Below, piece after piece: positions 18,136 to 26,023 of a stretch of 64,000 nucleotides of DNA (position 1 is its first letter; the number at the start of each line of letters is the position of its first letter). The translations under genes and the position numbers were made by a program. This DNA is from Halanaerobiaceae bacterium (GTDB lineage: Bacteria; Bacillota; Halanaerobiia; Halanaerobiales; Halarsenatibacteraceae), in NCBI GenBank assembly GCA_003553225.1, contig PWDW01000059.1, positions 1 through 64,000 of the forward strand, in the 5' to 3' direction. Below the pieces are notes generated by a model. The model had not been told where the DNA came from. It saw nothing but the letters and a program-made list of their open reading frames with translations, and made no database searches.

Positions 18136-18472
18136 TTTGGTTCCTCCTTTTAATTTGTTGATCTGTGTTACTTTGAAAACCTTCATCCCTGTCCAGCAAG
18201 CCAAATATGATTTAATATTCTGAATAATAATTATTGAGGCATTCCCCCTTTCTTATAATAACAAATTTACTGTTCCGGGAAGACTATTTATACAGTAAGC
18301 AAATACCGTTATTTTCATATAATATTTAATTGAACTATTTGGAGCCAGAATCAACAAACTCACGAATCACAATTCCCAATATAGAGGAGAATTTTAGCTG
18401 AAGAGTTATGGTGATTTTTTCTTCAGAACAATCATTTTAATTATATTAATATTATTTACCAGAAAAATCAGG
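18136..18472 (-). promoter_or_regulatory. 337-base leader of the binding-protein gene with operator-like inverted repeat
   Basis: No gene is seen here. TTACTGT (18267-18273) and ACAGTAA (18292-18298) form a perfect 7-bp inverted repeat with centres 25 bases apart. On the minus strand TATTATAA (18253-18260) is a -10-like element just downstream of it, but no good -35 is present, which would fit an activator-dependent promoter. A weak 6-bp hairpin lies at 18398-18426. No regulator gene for the locus is in the window. Confidence 0.35.
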
Positions 18473-19426
18473 TTAACCAACCAGACCGGTTCTATTAATA
18501 CTTTCTACAAAATATCTCTGTAATAAGGCATACAGCAAAAGCAGAGGGGCCACAAACATCAGACTGCCCGCATTTATAACAGCCGTGGTTTGAGGTCCTT
18601 CTATAATTCTGCGCAGACTGGCAAGGGTCATTGGTAGGACTGTATTACCGGACATAAATATATTAGTATAGAAATAATCATTCCACTGCCAGACAAAAGA
18701 GAACAGAAAAACAATTACCAGGGCCGGGATGGCTCCGGGCAGCATTACCCGTAAAAAGGCAGTAATTGGAGAAGCACCATCTATATAGGCTGCTTCTTCC
18801 AGCTGCCGGGGCATATTTCGGAAAAACTGCCTCATAATATAGATAAAAAGACCATTTTTCATACCCACTGCCGTAAGAGATGTGAACACAAAAGGCCAGA
18901 AACTGTTGAGCAGATTAATGCCTTCTCCCGGCAGCAGGCCAAAAAAGGTAAAATATCTAAAATTTAAATACAGGGGAATCATGATCATCTGGGGTGGAAT
19001 TACTAGGGTTAAAATAACAGCCGCAAAAATAATGCTCTGGCCCCGAAATTTAAATCTGGCCAGTCCATAACCTACAACAGTACAGGATATCATCTGCAGA
19101 AAACCTACCAGTGAAGCCAAAAGTAAAGAATTCACAAAAGCCACCGGATATTCCATATCACGGAAAGCCCGGGTGAAATTGTTTAAATTTGGGTTGCGTG
19201 GTATCCACATCACGGTTTGATCATAGAAATCAGTTAGTGACATAAGTGCAGAAGATAATTTAACCAGGAGGGGAAAGATAATAATATAGCAAATTCCGAT
19301 TATTAATACCGCCCTGATAATGACATAAAGATAATTTTTCAGCCTATCAGGTCTGATGCTCAAAGGATAAAATTTGTGAATATTTTTGAACTCTTTATTT
19401 ACTGAATTAATCGATTTTTTATTCAT
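18473..19426 (-). CDS. Carbohydrate ABC transporter permease (MalG type)
   Basis: 317 residues. An N-terminal cytoplasmic tail precedes six membrane helices (first AVLIIGICYIIIFPLLVKL). The EAA loop that docks the ATPase is EEAAYIDGASPITAFLRVMLPGAIPA, the typical form for sugar importers of the MalG/LacG group. Other family signs are LARFKFRG and WNDYFYTNIFM. It follows the MalF-type permease by 26 bases on the same strand. No ATP-binding subunit is encoded in the locus, so it probably uses a shared MsmK-type ATPase encoded elsewhere. Confidence 0.88.
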   Translation of the reverse strand: MNKKSINSVNKEFKNIHKFYPLSIRPDRLKNYLYVIIRAVLIIGICYIIIFPLLVKLSSALMSLTDFYDQTVMWIPRNPNLNNFTRAFRDMEYPVAFVNSLLLASLVGFLQMISCTVVGYGLARFKFRGQSIIFAAVILTLVIPPQMIMIPLYLNFRYFTFFGLLPGEGINLLNSFWPFVFTSLTAVGMKNGLFIYIMRQFFRNMPRQLEEAAYIDGASPITAFLRVMLPGAIPALVIVFLFSFVWQWNDYFYTNIFMSGNTVLPMTLASLRRIIEGPQTTAVINAGSLMFVAPLLLLYALLQRYFVESINRTGLVG

Positions 19427-19452
19427 TTCAATTCACCCTTTTTCCCCTTCAC

Positions 19453-20364
19453 TTAATCCTGATAAAAGACTGTTCTTGAAATCAGAGAGATCACAATAAT
19501 TAGGATTAAAGATACAGTAATAAAATATATAAAAGACATAGCTGTGCTGACCCCATAGCCAGCTCCTCCAAAAGCCTCACGTCTTATTAACTGGACCAGC
19601 TGATTTTCCGGTGAGGTAAAAAAATCGACTACAGTATAAACAACATTGGTCAAAATCAGGGGGCTTAACAGAGGGAAGGTAATCTTCCAGAAAGACTCCC
19701 AGCCTGTGGCTCCCTCGACCCGGGCTGCTTCATATAGAGATGGGGGGATGGACTGCAAACCGGCAAGAAAGATCAATATTTGAATAGCAGAACGGTTTAT
19801 TATTCTGGTTATATTAAACAGAATATCAATAACATAAACCAGCATTCCCTGGGGCAGTCTGATCTGCATCAGCAGACCGGCCAGAATATCTCTACTAAAA
19901 ATTCCGGAAGCTGCCTGACTTTCACGAAGAAGCTGCATACTGTAATTACCCTGCTCCATCATCAGCACCACACCTGACCCCATAATCACCGGTAGAAAAA
20001 AAATAGCCCGGGCCAGCATGCGTCCCCGAAATTGCTGATTAAGAAGTACTGCTGCAAATAAGCTGAAGATAGTAATAGCCACCACATTATTAATCATTCC
20101 CCCTACGGTTTCCCCCAGAGTGCGTATATATTCAGGATTTATAAAGAGAGCAAAATTATAATTCTGCCAGGCTATAAACTCCAGTCTATATCCTTCCCGG
20201 GTAATAATTAACCTGCTGAAACTAAACACAATGGACTGAATAACCGGATATAAAAAGAAAAAAATAAAACCGATAATAAAAGGCAGGGTAAACAGATAGC
20301 CATATATATTGATTTTTTGCTTTAAAGTAAATTTGAATATCCCGGGTCTTTTCATATTAATCAT
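19453..20364 (-). CDS. Carbohydrate ABC transporter permease (MalF type)
   Basis: 303 residues, with the start overlapping the end of the DUF5696-like gene by 8 bases and GAGGGGAG before the ATG. Six helices begin with GYLFTLPFIIGFIFFFLYPVIQSI, the standard opening of MalF/UgpA-type sugar permeases. The EAA loop is YEAARVEGATGWESFWKITFPLLSP. The segment between helices 3 and 4 (residues about 135-180) is longer than in many family members. It pairs with the MalG-type permease to form the membrane channel. Confidence 0.87.
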   Translation of the reverse strand: MINMKRPGIFKFTLKQKINIYGYLFTLPFIIGFIFFFLYPVIQSIVFSFSRLIITREGYRLEFIAWQNYNFALFINPEYIRTLGETVGGMINNVVAITIFSLFAAVLLNQQFRGRMLARAIFFLPVIMGSGVVLMMEQGNYSMQLLRESQAASGIFSRDILAGLLMQIRLPQGMLVYVIDILFNITRIINRSAIQILIFLAGLQSIPPSLYEAARVEGATGWESFWKITFPLLSPLILTNVVYTVVDFFTSPENQLVQLIRREAFGGAGYGVSTAMSFIYFITVSLILIIVISLISRTVFYQD

Positions 20365-23203
20365 TCTCCCCTCTGATAAAATCTCTTCCGGGGATGATTA
20401 TATTTTCATACTCAAAAGGTTCCTGATTGTAATTCACGAGGATATAAGCACCTTTTTCATATATTGTCTTATAAACTCCGGGGACCAGTTCCTCGTGTCC
20501 AATTATTATCTGGGATTCCAGGCCAGACTTCACTTTTTGATATCTGTTATAAAACTCAACTGCTTCCTCAAGCCAGATCTCATAGTTAGCTGAATAAAGG
20601 TCATTATGACGGGTGTTTTTGACAATTGAACTGGGGCTGTACATCCATTTGTAATAGGGAGCGGCCCCGGTTTCAACCAGCTTTAAAAGATAATTTTTAT
20701 AATCCTGGGCAAAATTTATTGGAGTTCCGGAATAATTAATATATCCGTGTATCACAATCTGGTAAAAAGGTATTTGCCGGTCAATAATATTAAAATGAGT
20801 GGCATAGAGTGGTAAATTCAAAATATTATCCACATAAGAAAGCATAAAAGCATTACCATATTCAATAGTAATCTCTGCTGTATTTTGAGCAATTTCTACT
20901 GTTAGTTCTTCTATAAATTTTTGGGCCTGAGTTCTGTCGATCAATCTGTCTGGATTTTCCCTAAAGTCTGAATTGATTTGTGAACCACTGTGGGTTAGTG
21001 ATAGGCCCTGAATATTGTAATTTGCCAGCTGACCGGCAAAAGTTCGTCCCACCTCCAGAGCATATTTTGGTGAGACTATATACCGGTAATGATTTTCCCG
21101 GAATTTGAAAGTAACCGGGTCATATTCGTGAATCTTTGCGATTTTTCTGTTTAAGAGCCGGGCAGCATGATTTTTACTGTTAAAACCATCAAAAAAAGTA
21201 TCCCGGTAGACATTTAGAAAACTGACATCAGGAAAAAAACTAATATCTTTTTCCTGTAAAAAATCAATAAATTCAATAAGCTCCTTTCCAGAACCTATTT
21301 TTTCTTCCGGTTTTATTTCCAGAGGCAGGCTGTAATTTAAACCACCCTTCAGCCAGCCCAGATATCTGACCACAATATTTTCAATTTGACCCAGCTCTAA
21401 GGTTGACAGGATTTCCCGGGCCTGGGTATAGGTGGTAAGGGGTTCTACTATCCGCCGCGGGGCACCCATTACCGGTTTTTCAATATCAACAGCCCCAATA
21501 AAATCAATAAAAAAGGGCAGTGACTGTTCAGGGGAAAGTCTTTCTAAGTTATATTTATTAACTAAATACTTTTGATAGGAGAGAGCCATATCCACATAAT
21601 CAGGAGTCTCCTGTTCTACAAAGATATATCTGAGCTGTATATCTTCAGCCATTAATCGAGATTGATAGATATTAATAGAGCCCATAGCAATTTCATCGGT
21701 TGTTGTCTGCAGACTGGTTGCTGCCATTGGGATTAGAGTAAATTCAGCAAAAACTTTGTTATAATTATTTATTCTGCCGGCAATATCAGCTCTGATATGG
21801 GCTAATGCTGTCCCTCCTTCTATAACAGCTATAAAAGCACTGTTTTCAGTTTTAAGCCCATAAACCGGGAGAGGGGCCGGATAATCGGAAAATAATTTTT
21901 GTTCTGCAATTCTCAATGATCTATCAGTACCATAAACCTGCTGTGAATAAGAAGAATACTGAAGTTTTTGATTGTTTAACTTAATTAAGGCACCTGAACC
22001 ATTGGGAACCAGCATATATCCCTCTGCATCACTACCGGCGGCACCAAAAAGAGGAAGGAGTTCTATTGAATGAAGAGGTAAAGTTGTTGTCTGGCCCCGT
22101 TCATTTTTAAGAGGTACTCCCCGCTCATCGGTTATATAACCCGATCTGTCCTGCATAAAAGTTATGGGAATATCTTTGGGATAAACAATGTCATCCCGTG
22201 GGATACGAACCACGAGATTATTGTCCTCCAGAATATATTCCACAGCTATCTGAAAAACCTCATTTGTGGATCTGGGGGGAGGAATATTATTTTTAATATT
22301 GTCAATTTGTTTTTCTACAGGAGAATAGGATGTGTTTTTGATGATTTCAATCATAGCATCCCGGTCCCAGGTAAAAATATGCTCTTTGAGAATATATGTT
22401 GTGATCTCCTGCAGCTGACTGACATCATCAGAAGTAATGTCCTGATAATCAATTATATCATCACGGTATCTTTTGAGGGTATTGCCCAGCAGTTCAATTA
22501 AATTTCTTCTTTGTTCTTTACCCACCATTTCTCCGGGAACCGTAAGGGCATAAGCGCCAAAGACCTTCTCAATATCAATGCTGAGCATCTGGAGTCTATC
22601 GAAATCAGCATCAATTCTTTGCAGGGTTACCGGCTGGTATTTATCTTTTAAAAATCTAATATCAGTTTCATTGGTAAGTTCATTCAGAATCAGGTTTTCA
22701 AATCGACTTTCTGATATAATAATGGGCAGATAATCCACATTCCGCCATTCCTGTCCCAGAGTATAAGAGATTCTAACTCCCTTATCCAGATACTCTAACG
22801 TGAATTGTTCATGCAGGATACTATCACTGTAATTATTTTTATATCTTTTTATACCTTCAGGTGTATAATAGCTGAGAGCAAATTGTTCATTTAATTTTTC
22901 TTTATTGGTACCCCGGGCAATGGGGTCCTGAGCTCTATAGTAAGGATTGGAAAACCAGATTATTGAAGTCTGTAGATCTTCAACCGCAAATTCAGTTGTA
23001 TTTTCATTAAAATAAAGATTTGCTCGATTATTAGATGCAATAACTGCAAATTCATCCAGGTTATAATTGTTACTGGCTGCAGCAGCTGGAACTAAAAACA
23101 ATAATCCGGTTAAAAAACCTATAATCAGGATGTTATTTGCTATTTTTTGCAGCAAAATAAAAAATATATTTTTAGCTGAAACAAAATTATTGGAGTAGTT
23201 CAT
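20357..23203 (-). CDS. Large exported DUF5696-like protein of the sugar locus
   Basis: 948 residues. A hydrophobic N-terminal segment ending VPAAAASNN looks like a long signal peptide or anchor, so the bulk should be periplasmic. I recall proteins of this kind (DUF5696) beside sugar ABC permeases in Paenibacillus-type genomes, and I assign it from that memory and from blocks such as GYMLVPNGSGALIKLNN, LPVYGLKTENSAFIAVIEGG and VVRYLGWLKGGLNYSLPL. The second half alternates strands and helices like a TIM barrel: ISFFPDVSFLNVY, IQGLSLTHSGSQINSD, ITIEYGNAFMLSYVDNILNLPLY. A glycoside-hydrolase-like role is an inference; catalytic residues are not established. It is coupled to the MalF gene by overlap and lies 18 bases after the NHL gene. 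Confidence 0.6.
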   Translation of the reverse strand: MNYSNNFVSAKNIFFILLQKIANNILIIGFLTGLLFLVPAAAASNNYNLDEFAVIASNNRANLYFNENTTEFAVEDLQTSIIWFSNPYYRAQDPIARGTNKEKLNEQFALSYYTPEGIKRYKNNYSDSILHEQFTLEYLDKGVRISYTLGQEWRNVDYLPIIISESRFENLILNELTNETDIRFLKDKYQPVTLQRIDADFDRLQMLSIDIEKVFGAYALTVPGEMVGKEQRRNLIELLGNTLKRYRDDIIDYQDITSDDVSQLQEITTYILKEHIFTWDRDAMIEIIKNTSYSPVEKQIDNIKNNIPPPRSTNEVFQIAVEYILEDNNLVVRIPRDDIVYPKDIPITFMQDRSGYITDERGVPLKNERGQTTTLPLHSIELLPLFGAAGSDAEGYMLVPNGSGALIKLNNQKLQYSSYSQQVYGTDRSLRIAEQKLFSDYPAPLPVYGLKTENSAFIAVIEGGTALAHIRADIAGRINNYNKVFAEFTLIPMAATSLQTTTDEIAMGSINIYQSRLMAEDIQLRYIFVEQETPDYVDMALSYQKYLVNKYNLERLSPEQSLPFFIDFIGAVDIEKPVMGAPRRIVEPLTTYTQAREILSTLELGQIENIVVRYLGWLKGGLNYSLPLEIKPEEKIGSGKELIEFIDFLQEKDISFFPDVSFLNVYRDTFFDGFNSKNHAARLLNRKIAKIHEYDPVTFKFRENHYRYIVSPKYALEVGRTFAGQLANYNIQGLSLTHSGSQINSDFRENPDRLIDRTQAQKFIEELTVEIAQNTAEITIEYGNAFMLSYVDNILNLPLYATHFNIIDRQIPFYQIVIHGYINYSGTPINFAQDYKNYLLKLVETGAAPYYKWMYSPSSIVKNTRHNDLYSANYEIWLEEAVEFYNRYQKVKSGLESQIIIGHEELVPGVYKTIYEKGAYILVNYNQEPFEYENIIIPGRDFIRGEND

Positions 23204-23221
23204 GATGGCCGGGCCCCCTTG

Positions 23222-25414
23222 TTAAAGTCGGAAAGTAATCTCATAGTATATACTGCTGATAAAAGCACTGACCTGACCGATAACGACAAAAAATAACAAA
23301 ATGATAACCATGGTGGCGCCCATACCGATGACAGTTAGAGAAGAGGTGAGCAGATTTTTATTAAGATCAAATTCGTGTATTGTCATCATGCCCGAAAATA
23401 ATAATAACAGGGACCAGACCAGGGCTAATCCGATAAAGAAATAATAAAATGATCCTTCTTCCAGGAGCATAAAATTGCTAATTATTGCAAGTGGAAAGTT
23501 AATTAACGGCAGTGGAACCAGGGCATAGGAGGTGGTGATCACAATTTCTCTAAAGGAGCCCTTACCGTCCATCAGGGTGGTCAGAGCCCAGTTGGAGGTA
23601 CACCACAGTAAAAAAGGTATTAGAACTACCGCAAACTCTTTATAAATATTTAACTTTTGTGCTTCCCAGGGATTGAAAATAAAACCGGTATACTGCCTCA
23701 TGAAAACATAGGATAGACATAATCCCACAATAATTATCACTGCTGAAAAAAGAGTTCCGATCCGGTCATGTTTCAGATCCCAGAAACCGGAAAAAGGGTG
23801 AAATATCACCTTCAGGGCATAAATGGTACTTAGTGCTGTTTGTTTAATTTTATTTAAAGAACCGGATTGCTGACGATATCTGTCCATAGTAGTGGAAAAA
23901 AATATTTCCGGATCATCAATCTGAGTTTTAAAAATTCTTTTTCGGATAATTTCTGCTGTATTTATTTTAAATAAAATAAGGAATAACAAAATTAAACCTC
24001 CTAAATACATGATAAATTTTCCGAAATTATCTTTAATAATCAGCTCCCGGTAGAATCTAAAAGCCCGGGAATAATCTTTTCTATTATTTCCCAGCCGGAA
24101 ATGAAACATTGCTTTTTCAAATTCATTCTGACTCAGATAAATTCTACCTATTCCACTGTAGGCCAGATCATAGTTTGTATTAAGTTTTAAAACTTCCTCC
24201 CACATTGTTTCGGTTTTATCAGACCGGCCCTGTTCGTAATACCACAGGGCAGCATGAATATATCCGGTATAAGTGGTGGGAGCAAAAAAAGTAAGACGGC
24301 CATTTTCTTTATCCAGTATCACCAGCTGTCCGGCATTCGGACCTTTTTCTTCCAGAACATCAAGAGCCACCGGATTTCGGAAAAGCCCCCTGAGATGTCC
24401 GGGGCCACCAAATATATACAGAAGATTACCACTGCGGTCATAGGTGAATATTCGCCCCCGGCGGCGGTCAAGAACACTGTATATACCATTGGTTCGAGAA
24501 ATTATATCCACAAAAAAGGAAGGTCTGGTTTGCGGATCATCGAGAGTATAGCCGGCCCGATCTATAATATCTCCCTGCGGAGGATGAAAACCGGTGGTTC
24601 GCAATTTATCACTTCCCCCATCCGGGGTCAGCATTTTTATATCATCATTTTCGGTTACCAAAATAAAACCCTCAGGTGTGATATCAACAGCACGATATTC
24701 GGTGGGTAAAAATAATGCCATTCGGGCCCTCTGCTCCCGGGTACCAAATCTTTTCCAGAAAATATCTTCCACCCCCGGTGTCACCCGGGGTGCTCCTATA
24801 AAACCCCTGAAATCGCCCATTTGATCAAATAACATTATCCCATCATATATATTACGCCCCAGCACCAGGATCTCTCCTTTGGGATTGACTGCTATTTTAA
24901 GAGGATTGAAAATAAAATTTTCCGGTAAAATATCACTGTACTCCGGACCGGGGGCCTTTATTTGCCTCAGGAAATCACCGTTTACATCCAAGATTACAAT
25001 TCTCCTGTTTTCTGTATCAGCAATATAAATTTTGTTATTTCTTATATAAATCCCCTGTGGTCTGTTAAACTGCTCTCTGATGTCCATAATATAAAAGTGA
25101 TCAAAAACCAGGTGTTCAAAACCCGGCAAAGAAAACTTAACAATGCGGTTATTTCCGGTATCAACCACATAGATCTGGCCATTATCTGTAATAAAAAGGT
25201 CTTCCGGATTATTGAAATTCTGCAGGCCCAGATCAAGACCTTCAATAATCTTAACCGGAAGATAAGCCTGGGGTGCGGGTACCGGGTTCCCCCAGAAATC
25301 AAAAGTATAGTTATGATAGGGAGCGGGCAGAGCAGCCGACACAGCCAGCTGATATGCAAAAATTATGAAAAAAATAAAAATTATTAAAATAAAGGAGTTC
25401 ATTTTATATTTCAT
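23222..25414 (-). CDS. Exported NHL-repeat/TPR protein with C-terminal Yip1-like membrane domain
   Basis: 730 residues. A signal segment (NSFILIIFIFFIIFAYQLAVSAA) is followed by NHL beta-propeller repeats, with clear repeats at FNNPEDLFITDNGQIYVVDTGN and FNRPQGIYIRNNKIYIADTEN, to about residue 370. TPR-like helices come next (ALWYYEQGRSDKTETMWEEVLKL; LAYSGIGRIYLSQNEFEKA), then a membrane helix (FIMYLGGLILLFLILF). The last 190 residues have five or so helices starting HPFSGFWDLKHDRIG, the Yip1 opening. It is first in the sugar operon and precedes the DUF5696-like gene by 18 bases. The architecture suggests a periplasmic scaffold or sensor tied to the transporter; no enzymatic site is seen. Confidence 0.75.
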   Translation of the reverse strand: MKYKMNSFILIIFIFFIIFAYQLAVSAALPAPYHNYTFDFWGNPVPAPQAYLPVKIIEGLDLGLQNFNNPEDLFITDNGQIYVVDTGNNRIVKFSLPGFEHLVFDHFYIMDIREQFNRPQGIYIRNNKIYIADTENRRIVILDVNGDFLRQIKAPGPEYSDILPENFIFNPLKIAVNPKGEILVLGRNIYDGIMLFDQMGDFRGFIGAPRVTPGVEDIFWKRFGTREQRARMALFLPTEYRAVDITPEGFILVTENDDIKMLTPDGGSDKLRTTGFHPPQGDIIDRAGYTLDDPQTRPSFFVDIISRTNGIYSVLDRRRGRIFTYDRSGNLLYIFGGPGHLRGLFRNPVALDVLEEKGPNAGQLVILDKENGRLTFFAPTTYTGYIHAALWYYEQGRSDKTETMWEEVLKLNTNYDLAYSGIGRIYLSQNEFEKAMFHFRLGNNRKDYSRAFRFYRELIIKDNFGKFIMYLGGLILLFLILFKINTAEIIRKRIFKTQIDDPEIFFSTTMDRYRQQSGSLNKIKQTALSTIYALKVIFHPFSGFWDLKHDRIGTLFSAVIIIVGLCLSYVFMRQYTGFIFNPWEAQKLNIYKEFAVVLIPFLLWCTSNWALTTLMDGKGSFREIVITTSYALVPLPLINFPLAIISNFMLLEEGSFYYFFIGLALVWSLLLLFSGMMTIHEFDLNKNLLTSSLTVIGMGATMVIILLFFVVIGQVSAFISSIYYEITFRL

Positions 25415-25541
25415 GTTTCATACGCCCCCGATAATATGATATTATAAAATGCATAACTATTATTAAAACATTTATAAATAGAATAAAATATATAAAAAGT
25501 CCATTAAAACTTTGATAAAATATAATAAAAATAAATAAAAA

Positions 25542-25619
25542 GGACATTGGCAGTATATCTGCAATTAATAAATTAAGAGCATTTATTTATCACAAACATG
25601 GAGTAAAAGGCCAATGTCC
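25542..25619 (-). terminator. Large-loop hairpin with U-run after the BON gene
   Basis: GGACATTGGC (25542-25551) and GCCAATGTCC (25610-25619) are perfect 10-bp inverted arms with 58 bases between. On the minus strand the second arm is followed at once by TTTTTATTTATTTTT. It can end BON transcripts, or act as a leader attenuator for the NHL-led sugar operon 128 bases downstream. The 58-base interior is much larger than in a plain terminator. Confidence 0.55.
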
Positions 25620-25661
25620 CTCAAAACTGTTTTTGAATTATAATTTATAAAAGATTATTTT

Positions 25662-25940
25662 TTATTCACTTTCGACCCTGCTGCCGGCAATCTCCAGCTG
25701 GTTATCAATCCGGTCATAATTGATATTGGACTGTTCTATTCTGTCCCTGATTGCTTTTTCGATACGATGTTTTATCTGTTCAGATTTAACCTGACCGGAT
25801 AATTTTATTACTCCCTGATGACAGTCAATTGAGAAATTTTTATTATTTTTAAGCATGGGGTGTTCATTGACAGCACCGGTGGCCTGGTACAGTATTTTCT
25901 CATCTTTGTAACCTCTTTTAAAAAAGTTAAAAATAGTCAT
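25662..25940 (-). CDS. BON-domain protein
   Basis: 92 residues with AAGGAGAGG before the ATG. Nearly the whole protein is one BON domain: a helix-rich start, then CHQGVIKLSGQVKSEQIKHRIEKAIRD, matching the pattern of a strand with conserved G and L-x-G-x-V followed by a helix. BON domains bind membrane lipid or support osmotic-shock and secretin proteins. No signal peptide is visible, so it is cytoplasmic or peripheral. It is transcribed alone between two unrelated units. Exact role unknown. Confidence 0.75.
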   Translation of the reverse strand: MTIFNFFKRGYKDEKILYQATGAVNEHPMLKNNKNFSIDCHQGVIKLSGQVKSEQIKHRIEKAIRDRIEQSNINYDRIDNQLEIAGSRVESE

Positions 25941-26023
25941 GATTTTCCTCTCCTTATGTTTTGCCCAGGGTATATTTTTACACTTATTATATCATTAATT
26001 AATAAATATAGCAACTTCTGGAG

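Noticed and set aside
18398-18426. CTGAAG/CTTCAG hairpin as a terminator before the binding-protein gene
   Set aside because: Only a 6-bp stem with a 17-base loop and no T-run on the minus strand.
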